Source: Oerskovia jenensis (lineage in GTDB: Bacteria > Actinomycetota > Actinomycetes > Actinomycetales > Cellulomonadaceae). Taken from it: DNA of 64,000 nt. The notes below the pieces were generated by a model. The model saw only the letters and a list, made by a program, of their open reading frames with translations, had not been told where the DNA came from and made no database searches. Shown here piece by piece: positions 56,575 to 64,000 of the stretch (the first letter of the stretch is position 1; each line of letters begins with the position of its first letter). Location of the stretch: NCBI RefSeq assembly GCF_016907235.1, contig NZ_JAFBBO010000001.1, positions 558,001 to 622,000 on the forward strand, read 5' to 3'. A program made the translations under genes and the position numbers.

Positions 56575-59500
56575 TCATGCAGCCGGTCGGGTCCAGGGGC
56601 CCGTGCGCAGGATCTCCATGACCCGGCCGGGCAGGTCGTCGTGCCCGAGCCGCCCGACGGCGTCGCGCACCTCGTCCACCCAGGCGTCACCGTGCAGGGT
56701 GCGCGCCCAGGCGACGTGCTGCGGCGCACGGAGCGAGGGCACGTCCTGGCGCGCTCCCATGCGGTGCGCGAGCTCGAGCAGCATGAGCCCGTCGTCGACG
56801 CGTCCGAAGCCGGGCGACGCCCACAGGTACGCCCCGAGCGCGAGCGCGGCCGTGCCGAGGACGGGATAGTCGACCATGCCGGGTGCGGCGCGGTGCCCCG
56901 CGATCATCCGCACCCGCACCTCGCGGGCCAGCCGCTCGGCCTGGACCGAGGGCAACGGGTCCGGCTCCCACGGCCCGGTCGTCCCGGGCGCGGGCAGCAG
57001 CAGGGTCGACAGCCAGCCGGCCGCGAACATCGTGTACCAGGGCGAGCGACGCGCGGACCCGCTCCCGACCGCTGCGTTGGCAGCCTCGAGCTCGGCCAGG
57101 GCGCGCGCGTGGTCACCGCGCGCGACGGCGATCTCGGCCAGCCCGGCGTGCCCGATCGAACGCAGCTCGTGCGCGGACCCCCCGATCCCTGAGGGCACCG
57201 GGTCGTCGTCGGTCTCGACGAGCGACGTGAACAGCGGTTCGGCCTCAGCGACGCGCCCGACGAGCGCCAGGTTGGTCGCCTCGAGCCAGGCGAGCTGGCG
57301 CAGGTCCTCGTCCGCGTGCAGCCTGCCGAGCCCTTCGCGGGCCGTCGCCACCCACTCGAGCGCGCGCACGGCGTCGCCCTGCTCGCTCGCGAGCTGGGCG
57401 AGGAAGAGAGCCGAGGTCGCGGCTCCCCACGTGTCCTGGGTGCGCGTCGCGAACCCGTGCGCGACCGTGACCTGCGCGATCGCCTCGTCGAGGCGTCCTG
57501 CGTTCTCGGAGAGCTGCGCGCTGAGCAGGTGGGCCACGAGGGCGACGAACGGGTCGTCGGACGTGTGCAGCTCGGCGAGCCGCGGCCCCATGCCGAGCGG
57601 GTCGCCCGCGTCGGCCAGGAGCTCGGTGAGCGCGGCGGCGCGCGAGCCGATGTCGGCGTCGCGGTGGAGCCGACGCAGCCGGGCCGCGGCCCGGACGCCG
57701 GTCGCCGGGTCGCCGTTGGGCGTCGAGGCCGTGAGCAGGAACAGCACGATGCCGGCCTCGCGCGTGAGCCGCTCGGCGGGGGCGTCCGGTGCGCCCCGCA
57801 CGAGTCGGCCCTGCCAGCCCGCGACGACGCGCAGCACGTCGCGTCCGAGCGCGACGACCTCGGTGTGGGCCCCGCGCAGGGACCAGTGCAGCCCGAGCGC
57901 GTGGAAGACGGGCAGCACCACGTCCGCACGGTCGGCCGCGAGCGCCGTGCGCAGCACGTGCAGCAGGTTCTCCTGCTCGACCCGCAGGGCGAGCATCGCG
58001 GGGACCTGCGTGGGCCCTTCGAGGCGTGCGACCTCGCGGCGTGCGAGGTCGACGGCCCACCGGTACGTGGCCTCCTGGGCGATCTCGCGCTCGCCGGCCT
58101 CGTCGAGCGCGAGGGCGCCGAACTCGCGCACGGTCTCGAGCATGCGGTAGCGGGCCGTGTGGGACAGGGGTTCGTCGGTCACGGTCAGGAGGGACTGGTT
58201 GACGAGGGCCTCGACGTCGTCCAGCCCGACGGCGGAGGCCGCCTGGGCGGTCTGCACGCCGAACCCGTCGGGCAGCAGGGACAGGCGGCGCAGGAGCTCC
58301 TGCTGGGGTGCGGTGAGGAGGTTCCAGCTCCAGTCGATGACGGCGTGCAGGGTCCGGTGGCGGGCGGGGGCACTGCGGTCCCCTGTGGTGAGCAGCGCGA
58401 AGCGGGCGTCGAGCCGGCGCTCGATCTCCTGCACGGAGAGCGTGCGCACGCGTGCCGCGGCGAGCTCGATCGCGAGCGGCAGACCGTCGAGGTGGGTGCA
58501 GAGCCGGTCGAGGACGTCGTGGGGCAGGTCGGCGCCGGGGCGGGCCGCGAGCGCCCGCGCGCGGAAGAGCTCGACCGCGGGGCCGTGTCCCCCGGTACCG
58601 GTCGTCGCGAGCGGTTCGAGCGGGTGCACCTGCTCTCCTCCGACCTGGAGGGGCGAGCGGCTGGTCGTGAGGATCGTGAGCCCGGGGACGGCGGCGAGCA
58701 GCTCGGCGGCCCAGCGGGCGGCCTCGTCCACGACGTGCTCGCAGTTGTCGAGCACGAGCAGGGCCCCGGTCTCCCCGAGGCGGCCGGCGACGAGCTCGTG
58801 GACCTCGGCGCGCGCGACCTGGTCGCCGAGTCGCGGGCTGCGCGTGTCCCGGATCTCGAGAGCGGAGGTGAGGGCGATCCCGATGTCCTCGCCGGTGCGC
58901 ACGCTCGCGAGCTCGACCACGACGACGAGCGCGGTCGTCGCGCTCGCGCGGCGCGCGACCTCCTGGACGACGCGGGTCTTGCCCATCCCCCCGGGGCCCA
59001 GCACGGTCACGAGCCGGGCGCGCGCGAGCAGGTCGAGGATCGTGCCGACGTCGGCCTCGCGCCCGACCAGGGCGTTGGGCGCCGCGCGCAGTCCGAGCGC
59101 GGTCCCGCGCCTGGGCGCACGGGACGACGGCGAGGGGGCAGCGACACGGTCCGTGGTGCCGCTGCCGCTGTCTGCGCCGCCGGTGATGTCGGTGGCGGTC
59201 GCCGTGGCCGTGGCCCGCAGGATGCGGGTGTTGAGCGCGACGAGGTCTGCGCGAGGGTCGGTGCCGAGCTCGGTCGCGAGCCGGGTGCGGAGCGCGCCGA
59301 ACGCACGCAGCGCGTCGGCGGAGCGACCGCTGCCCGCGTAGGCGCGCAGGAGTGCGAGGTGCGCGTCCTCGTCGAGGGGGGACCTCTCGACCGCGCGCTC
59401 GGCCCACTCGACGGCGTCGCGATGGTCGCCGGTCGCGAGGAGCGACGCGACGAGGGCCTGCTCGACCGCGGCGCGCCGACGACCGGCCTGCGCGACGAGC

Positions 59501-59952
59501 TCGCCCCGGACCGCGGAATCCTCCGGCAGGTCCTCCCCTGGTTCTCCGCGCCAGCGGGCGAGGGCCGATCGTGCGGCGTCCGCGGCGCCCGTCGCGTCGC
59601 CGGCCGCGAGCGCGCCGGCCGCCGCCCGTGCGAGCTCGTGGACCTCGTCGAGGTCGCTGCGGGCGTCGAGCGAGTAGCCACCTGGCCCCGAGACCAGGAT
59701 CCCCTCGGCGAGCACCGCGCGGGTCCGCGAGACGAGACTCTGGAGGGCGGCACGCGGGTCCGCCGGCCGGTCGTCGGGCCACAGGTCGGCCACCAGCGAG
59801 GCGGCGCTCACGGTTCGGCCGCGCGCGAGGAGCAGGGCCACCACGAGGTTGCGGGCGCGCGCGCTGGGCGGTGTGACGGGCGTCCCGTCCCGACCGTCGA
59901 CGAGCACCGGGCCGAGGACGAGGGCGCGGTGGCGTGGGGCCGACGAGGACAC
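56575..59952 (-). CDS. Large SARP/AfsR-like transcriptional regulator with NB-ARC-type ATPase
   Basis: 1125 residues from GTG 59952 (59961 also possible; -10 TAGAGT overlaps this area). Residues 1-95: winged helix of the OmpR/SARP type; about 100-250: bacterial transcriptional activation domain (DEDAHLALLRAYAGSGRSADALRAFGALRTRL); about 300-560: AAA/NB-ARC ATPase with GPGGMGKTRVVQ, ALLVLDNCEH and LTTSRSPL; the rest is helical TPR-like repeats. AfsR-like proteins activate secondary metabolism or transport. It is convergent with a DrrAB exporter. The open frame upstream to 60894 is the antisense of other genes. Confidence 0.88.
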   Translation of the reverse strand: MSSSAPRHRALVLGPVLVDGRDGTPVTPPSARARNLVVALLLARGRTVSAASLVADLWPDDRPADPRAALQSLVSRTRAVLAEGILVSGPGGYSLDARSDLDEVHELARAAAGALAAGDATGAADAARSALARWRGEPGEDLPEDSAVRGELVAQAGRRRAAVEQALVASLLATGDHRDAVEWAERAVERSPLDEDAHLALLRAYAGSGRSADALRAFGALRTRLATELGTDPRADLVALNTRILRATATATATDITGGADSGSGTTDRVAAPSPSSRAPRRGTALGLRAAPNALVGREADVGTILDLLARARLVTVLGPGGMGKTRVVQEVARRASATTALVVVVELASVRTGEDIGIALTSALEIRDTRSPRLGDQVARAEVHELVAGRLGETGALLVLDNCEHVVDEAARWAAELLAAVPGLTILTTSRSPLQVGGEQVHPLEPLATTGTGGHGPAVELFRARALAARPGADLPHDVLDRLCTHLDGLPLAIELAAARVRTLSVQEIERRLDARFALLTTGDRSAPARHRTLHAVIDWSWNLLTAPQQELLRRLSLLPDGFGVQTAQAASAVGLDDVEALVNQSLLTVTDEPLSHTARYRMLETVREFGALALDEAGEREIAQEATYRWAVDLARREVARLEGPTQVPAMLALRVEQENLLHVLRTALAADRADVVLPVFHALGLHWSLRGAHTEVVALGRDVLRVVAGWQGRLVRGAPDAPAERLTREAGIVLFLLTASTPNGDPATGVRAAARLRRLHRDADIGSRAAALTELLADAGDPLGMGPRLAELHTSDDPFVALVAHLLSAQLSENAGRLDEAIAQVTVAHGFATRTQDTWGAATSALFLAQLASEQGDAVRALEWVATAREGLGRLHADEDLRQLAWLEATNLALVGRVAEAEPLFTSLVETDDDPVPSGIGGSAHELRSIGHAGLAEIAVARGDHARALAELEAANAAVGSGSARRSPWYTMFAAGWLSTLLLPAPGTTGPWEPDPLPSVQAERLAREVRVRMIAGHRAAPGMVDYPVLGTAALALGAYLWASPGFGRVDDGLMLLELAHRMGARQDVPSLRAPQHVAWARTLHGDAWVDEVRDAVGRLGHDDLPGRVMEILRTGPWTRPAA

Positions 59953-60047
59953 CCGCCACACTCTAGTGCGCGTGGCCCGCGCCACCGGGAGGGGGCGCGG
60001 GGCCCGACGGCGAGCGCCGCCGTCGGGCCGGTCCGTCCCCGCGGGCG

Positions 60048-60671
60048 TCAGGCGACCGGACGACCTGCCGCGAGCTCCGCACGGTCCTGGTCGTCGACCG
60101 GACGCACCACACGGCACGGCGAACCGAGCGCGACCACGCGCGGCGGGACGTCGCGCGTCACGACGCTGCCCGCGCCGATGACCGAACCCGCGCCGATCGT
60201 GACGCCCGGGAGGATCACCACGTTCGAGCCGATCCACACGTCGTCCTCGATGCGCACGGGCAGCGAGAACTGGGCGCCTCCCCGACGAGCCTCGGGCGAG
60301 AGGGGGTGTCCGGCCGTGGTGATCGTGACGTGCGGGGCGAACAGGACGCGGTCGCCGACGTGGATGTCGCCGTCGTCGACGAGGACCAGGTCGAAGTTGG
60401 CGTAGACGTGGTCCCCGAGGTGCACGTGCGAGCCGTAGGACACGCTCAGCGGGGGCTCGATCCAGACCCCCTCGCCGATCGACCCGAACAGCTCGCCCAG
60501 GATCCGGGAACGTTCGGCGACCTGGCTCGGGCGCGAGCGGTTGAAGTCGTACGCGAGCTCCTTGCCCGCGGTCCGCTCGGCCTCGAGGTGCTCGAGGCCG
60601 TCCCCGAAGTCCACGTAGGGCTCGCCCGTGTTCATGCGGGCACGGACGGTGCGGTACTGCTCGGTGGTCAT
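60048..60671 (-). CDS. Sugar O-acetyltransferase (maltose/galactoside type)
   Basis: 207 residues. N-terminal mac domain (TEQYRTVRARMNTGEPYVDFGDGLEHLEAERTAGKELAYDFNRS) then a left-handed beta-helix of hexapeptide repeats (VHLGDHVYANFDLVLVDDGDIHVGDRV, IEDDVWIGSNVVILPGVTIGAGSVIGAGSVVTRDVPP). Active-site His in APHVTITTAGHP. Acetylates sugars with acetyl-CoA. Start ATG 60671 with AGGAG upstream. Divergent from the TetR gene. Confidence 0.93.
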   Translation of the reverse strand: MTTEQYRTVRARMNTGEPYVDFGDGLEHLEAERTAGKELAYDFNRSRPSQVAERSRILGELFGSIGEGVWIEPPLSVSYGSHVHLGDHVYANFDLVLVDDGDIHVGDRVLFAPHVTITTAGHPLSPEARRGGAQFSLPVRIEDDVWIGSNVVILPGVTIGAGSVIGAGSVVTRDVPPRVVALGSPCRVVRPVDDQDRAELAAGRPVA

Positions 60672-60732
60672 GGTCGTCTCCTGGTCGGTCGGTGGTCGTG
60701 CCGCGCCGCCGGTCGGTGGCGTCGGGTCCCGC

Positions 60733-60738
60733 ATAGGA
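60733..60738 (+). promoter_or_regulatory. -10 element of the TetR gene
   Basis: TAGGAT ends seven bases before GTG 60746 and no Shine-Dalgarno fits, so the transcript is probably leaderless, as for the DUF3099 gene. Confidence 0.45.
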
Positions 60739-60745
60739 TCGTCGG

Positions 60746-61318
60746 GTGGCGAGGGACGGGGTGTACGCGAAGGGGCGGCTGCGGCGTGAGGAGATCCTCG
60801 ACGTCGCGCTCGAGGTCTTCGCCGACGAGGGGTACCGCGGGACGAGCCTGCGGACGATCGCCGCGCGCTGCGGTCTGACGGTCGCGGGGGTCATGCACTA
60901 CTTCGACTCGCGCGAGGACCTGCTCACGCAGGTGATCGTCCGACGGGACCAGACCGGTCGCCCGATCTACCACGACGCACCCCGCACGCTCGCCGAGAAC
61001 GTCCGGGGCAACGCCGAGCGCCCGGGGCTGGTCGAGCTGTTCGTGTCCCTGACGGCAGCGGCCCGCGACCCCGAGCACCCGGCGCGCGAGGTCCTGGCCG
61101 GGCGGTACGAGGGACTGCGGGCGACGCTGGGCGAGGACGTGCGCGCACGACAGGAGGCGGGCGAGATCCCCGCGCACCTGGACCCCGAGGCGCTGGCCCG
61201 CCTGATCATCGCGGTGACGGACGGGGCTCAGCTCCAGTGGATGGTCGACGACGGTGCGACCTTGGAGGGACCGCTCGGCACGCTGCTGTACGACGTGCTG
61301 GGCCTCGCTCGCCCGTAG
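60746..61318 (+). CDS. TetR-family regulator
   Basis: 190 residues. Helix-turn-helix SLRTIAARCGLTVAGVMHYFDSREDLL in a 50-residue N-terminal domain, then a helical ligand domain. Lies between a divergent acetyltransferase and a downstream beta-glucosidase, either of which it may control; resembles TetR proteins found with glycosidases. Ligand unknown. Confidence 0.9.
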   Translation: MARDGVYAKGRLRREEILDVALEVFADEGYRGTSLRTIAARCGLTVAGVMHYFDSREDLLTQVIVRRDQTGRPIYHDAPRTLAENVRGNAERPGLVELFVSLTAAARDPEHPAREVLAGRYEGLRATLGEDVRARQEAGEIPAHLDPEALARLIIAVTDGAQLQWMVDDGATLEGPLGTLLYDVLGLARP

Positions 61319-61525
61319 CCTCCCCGCGTGGCGCGCACGACGTCGGCCGTGCCCCGGCTCGTCGCGGCGACACCCCGGGCGACACCCCATCGCGTCGGTC
61401 CTCCGTTCGTCGGATCATTTACCTATCAGTGTATGGTTTTCTCGACCGGCCGAGGTCACCGCACTCCCCACCCCGACCTCCGCCGCTCCCGCGCCACCGT
61501 CGTCGTCTCGAAGGGACACCCCCCC
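61319..61525 (+). promoter_or_regulatory. Upstream region of the GH3 gene
   Basis: 207 bp. The only AT-rich stretch (61417-61442, containing ACCTATCAGTG and TATGGTTTT) is probably the promoter. A ribosome site AAGGGA (61511-61516) precedes the ATG. No clean palindrome. Confidence 0.4.
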
Positions 61526-63826
61526 ATGTCCGACCGCCTGCCCTACCAGGACCCGACCCTCCCGGTCCCCGAGCGCGTCGCCGACCTCGTCGGCCGCATG
61601 ACGCTCGAGGAGAAGGTCGGTCAGATGATGCAGCTCAACGCGGCGGACGGCGTCGAACGGCTCGTGACCGAGGTCCACGTCGGCTCGATCCTGCACACCT
61701 CCCCCGAGAACGTCCTGCGCGCCCACGAGCTCGCCGCCACGACCCGTCTCCGGATCCCCCTGCTCATCGCCGAGGACGCCATCCACGGGCACTCCTTCTG
61801 GGAGGGCGCGACCATCTACCCGACCCAGCTCGGCATGGCCGCCACCTGGAGCCCCGACCTGCTCGAGCAGGTCGGGCGCGCCACCGCGGTCGAGGTCGCC
61901 GCCACGGGCAACCACTGGACCTTCTCGCCCGTCCTGTGTATCACGCGCGACCTGCGCTGGGGCCGGGTCAGCGAGACGTTCGGCGAGGACCCCTTCCTCA
62001 TCGGTGAGCTCGCGTCCGCGATGGTGCGCGGCTACCAGGGCGACGGGCTCGACGACCCCACCGCGATCCTCGCGACCGCCAAGCACTTCGCCGGGTACTC
62101 CGAGACCCAGGGCGGACGCGACGCGAGCGAGGCGGACATCTCCCGCCGCAAGCTGCGCTCGTGGTTCCTGCCGCCGTTCGAGCGGGTCGCCCGCGAGGGC
62201 TGCCGGACGTTCATGCTGGGCTACCAGTCGATGGACGGCGTGCCGGTCACCATCAACGACTGGCTCCTGAGCGAGGTGCTGCGCGGCGAGTGGGGCTACA
62301 CCGGCACGCTCGTCACCGACTGGGACAACGTGGGCCGCATGGTCTGGGAGCAGCACATCCAGCCCGACCACACGCACGCCGCGGCCGCCGCGGTGCGGGC
62401 CGGGAACGACATGGTCATGACGACCCCGCAGTTCTTCGAGGGAGCCCAGGACGCCGTCCGCCAGGGCATGCTCGCCGAGAGCGACCTCGACGCCGCCGTC
62501 GCGCGCATCCTCACCCTGAAGTTCGAGCTCGGCCTGTTCGAGGACCCCCGGCGCCCCGACGCCGCCCGCCAGGCCGAGGTCATCGGGTCCGCGCAGCACG
62601 CCGCCCTCAACCTCGAGGTCGCCCGCCGTTCGCTCGTCCTGCTCACCAACGACGGCACGCTTCCCCTCGACGGCGGGTACGTGGCCGGGCCGGACGCTCG
62701 CGCGGTGCCGGCCGACGACGACGCGGACCGCCCCGTGCGCCGGATCGCGGTCGTCGGCCCCAACGCGGACGACCCGGACACCCAGCTCGGCGACTGGGCC
62801 GGGCGTTCGGGCCAGGCCGACTGGCTGCCCGACGGGCACCCGCGCGAGATGACGCAGACCGTGCTCGACGGCTTCCGGGACCACGTCCCCGCCGGGTGGT
62901 CCGTCACGCACGCGCGCGGCGCCGACATCCTCACGCTCGTCCCGGACCCCGACGGTGCGTTCTTCCCCGACGGCCAGCCCCGCCCCCAGGTCGTGCTGCC
63001 CGCCGAGCCCGACGCGGCCCTGATCGCCGAGGCGGTCGCGGCCGCGCACGACGCCGACTACGTCGTGGCCGTCGTCGGGGACCGGATCGAGCTCGTGGGC
63101 GAAGGCAGGTCCACCGCGACGCTCGACCTCGTGGGCGCCCAGGTCGCGCTCCTCGACGCGCTCGCCGCGACCGGTACCCCGCTGGTCGTCGTGGTCGTCG
63201 CGTCCAAGCCGCTCGTCCTGCCGCCCTCGGCCCGCTCGGCGGCGGCGATCGTGTGGGCCGCCAACCCCGGGATGCGCGGCGGGCGTGCGGTCGCGGAGCT
63301 CGTGCTCGGACTGATCGAACCCTCGGGGCGCCTGCCCCTGTCCTTCGCGGAGCACGTCGGGCAGCTCCCCGTCTACTACAACCAGCTTCCCGGCCAGCAC
63401 GGGACCCGCTACGCAGACCTCACCCAGCGGCCGCCCTTCGCGTTCGGCGAGGGCCTGAGCTACACGACGCTCGAGTACGCGGCGCTCACCGTCCTCGACA
63501 CCGCGCTGGGGCTCGACGACACCGTCCGGGCCCAGGTCACGGTCACCAACACGGGCACCCGGCCGGCCCGCGAGACCGTGCAGGTCTACGTCCGCGACAC
63601 CGTCACCTCCGTCACGTGGGCCGAGAAGGAGCTCAAGACCTACCGGCAGGTCGACCTGTCCCCCGGCGAGTCGCGGATCGTCGAGCTCGAGGTCCCCGTC
63701 GCGGACTGCACGCTCGTCGACGCCCAGGGGCACCGCGTCGTCGAGCCCGGCGCGTTCGAGCTGCTCGTCGGGCCGTCCTCGCGCGACGAGTCCCTGCTCG
63801 TGGCGGGCTTCACCGTCACGGCCTGA
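61526..63826 (+). CDS. Intracellular GH3 beta-glucosidase
   Basis: 766 residues. GH3 N-terminal domain (PLLIAEDAIHGHSFWEGATIYPTQLGMAATW; KHFAGYSETQGGRD; nucleophile Asp in GTLVTDWDNVG), a C-terminal GH3 domain (RRSLVLLTNDGTLPL, ... NPGMRGGRAVAELVLG) and a final fibronectin-III-like domain (VTNTGTRPARETVQVYV). No signal peptide, so it works in the cytoplasm on imported oligosaccharides such as cellobiose, xylobiose or sophorose-like sugars. Start ATG 61526; the open frame before it is not coding-like. Fits a plant-polymer-degrading lifestyle. Confidence 0.95.
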   Translation: MSDRLPYQDPTLPVPERVADLVGRMTLEEKVGQMMQLNAADGVERLVTEVHVGSILHTSPENVLRAHELAATTRLRIPLLIAEDAIHGHSFWEGATIYPTQLGMAATWSPDLLEQVGRATAVEVAATGNHWTFSPVLCITRDLRWGRVSETFGEDPFLIGELASAMVRGYQGDGLDDPTAILATAKHFAGYSETQGGRDASEADISRRKLRSWFLPPFERVAREGCRTFMLGYQSMDGVPVTINDWLLSEVLRGEWGYTGTLVTDWDNVGRMVWEQHIQPDHTHAAAAAVRAGNDMVMTTPQFFEGAQDAVRQGMLAESDLDAAVARILTLKFELGLFEDPRRPDAARQAEVIGSAQHAALNLEVARRSLVLLTNDGTLPLDGGYVAGPDARAVPADDDADRPVRRIAVVGPNADDPDTQLGDWAGRSGQADWLPDGHPREMTQTVLDGFRDHVPAGWSVTHARGADILTLVPDPDGAFFPDGQPRPQVVLPAEPDAALIAEAVAAAHDADYVVAVVGDRIELVGEGRSTATLDLVGAQVALLDALAATGTPLVVVVVASKPLVLPPSARSAAAIVWAANPGMRGGRAVAELVLGLIEPSGRLPLSFAEHVGQLPVYYNQLPGQHGTRYADLTQRPPFAFGEGLSYTTLEYAALTVLDTALGLDDTVRAQVTVTNTGTRPARETVQVYVRDTVTSVTWAEKELKTYRQVDLSPGESRIVELEVPVADCTLVDAQGHRVVEPGAFELLVGPSSRDESLLVAGFTVTA

Positions 63827-63861
63827 GCGCGGCGCGTCGCCCGGGCGCGGCCCCGGGGACG

Positions 63862-63900
63862 ACGAGGGCCCGACGGCGCGTGACGCCGTCGGGCCCTCGT
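63862..63900. terminator. Bidirectional terminator after the GH3 gene
   Basis: Perfect 17-bp stem with a 5-nt loop (CGTGA), between convergent genes. Confidence 0.9.
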
Positions 63901-63922
63901 GTGCTGTCCTGCGGTACCCGGC

Positions 63923-64000
63923 TCAGCCGCGCGGGTCTCCCCCGCGCCGCTCGGGCCACGGGCTGTCGGCCGGGCGCAGTGCGGACCAGCCGGTCGCGCG
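63923..64000 (-). CDS. C-terminal end of a gene starting beyond the window
   Basis: A minus-strand frame with a stop at 63923-63925 runs open to the window edge (25 codons, ...GWSALRPADSPWPERRGGDPRG). The composition fits coding sequence and the hairpin before it would be its terminator, but it is too short to name. Confidence 0.4.
   Translation of the reverse strand, partial: RATGWSALRPADSPWPERRGGDPRG

Noticed and set aside
60672-60894. Upstream extension of the AfsR-like frame to 60894
   Set aside because: The added residues are the antisense of the acetyltransferase and TetR genes; the start at 59952/59961 fits the promoter.
61427-61436. CCTATCAGTG resembling a tetO half-site
   Set aside because: The second half of the palindrome is missing; ten bases are not enough.

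Overview
The window is chromosomal DNA of a high-GC Gram-positive actinobacterium. The gene set fits the order Micrococcales, with a Cellulomonadaceae/Promicromonosporaceae flavour, but the genus cannot be fixed from sequence alone. Grounds for this are the very GC-rich third codon positions, frequent GTG starts, ATGA/GTGA stop-start overlaps, start codons sitting just behind a -10 hexamer (leaderless style), the sufR-B-D-Rieske-C-S-U order, an actinobacterial GlgA/GlgC pair, a DUF3099 protein and an intracellular GH3 beta-glucosidase. I see no rRNA, tRNA or CRISPR array.

Layout. 0-1 kb: the end of an unknown gene and a membrane protein. 1.16-2.81 kb: a visibly AT-richer island with three overlapping minus-strand genes (HNH endonuclease, an unknown protein with a restriction-endonuclease-like tail, and a minimal nucleotidyltransferase). 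This is the best candidate for an undescribed system. 2.9-3.8 kb: ketopantoate reductase. 3.9-13.0 kb: one long minus-strand unit narG-H-J-I-moaE-moaA-moaD-membrane protein, so the respiratory nitrate reductase is co-transcribed with molybdopterin genes. A SufR-like regulator with three cysteines is divergent from it. A NarK transporter follows, with a palindrome close to the DevR/DosR box in its promoter. 15.7-19.4 kb: HEAT-repeat protein, TrmH-type RNA methyltransferase, a glycosyltransferase-GtrA fusion and a phosphodiester glycosidase. 19.6-27.0 kb: lipoprotein, heterodimeric ABC exporter with TetR regulator and operator, SPFH and NfeD membrane proteins.

27.2-39.4 kb is mostly core metabolism: an ABC ATPase, glgA/glgC divergent pair, serB, a SixA-type phosphatase with fabI and fabG, DUF3099, a small Cys protein, SURF1, an ABC-F ATPase and a neutral zinc metallopeptidase. 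39.5-43.3 kb is accessory: a lipoprotein, an IS481-family element with perfect ends but a doubly broken transposase, a RibD-type reductase, and a GIY-YIG nuclease fused to a RAMA-like domain. 43.4-50.5 kb is a complete suf operon (sufR-B-D-Rieske-C-S-U-sufT). 50.6-56.5 kb holds two ABC-2 exporters, a lipoprotein and the heme A synthase ctaA. 56.6-64 kb holds a large SARP/AfsR-like regulator, a sugar O-acetyltransferase, a TetR regulator, the GH3 enzyme and the tail of a convergent gene.

Functional links. suf supplies Fe-S clusters that NarG/NarH, MoaA and probably both SufR-type regulators need, and moa supplies the NarG cofactor. ctaA and surf1 serve the aerobic oxidase, so the window covers both aerobic and nitrate-respiring branches of energy metabolism. 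Strong hairpins close most convergent gene pairs.
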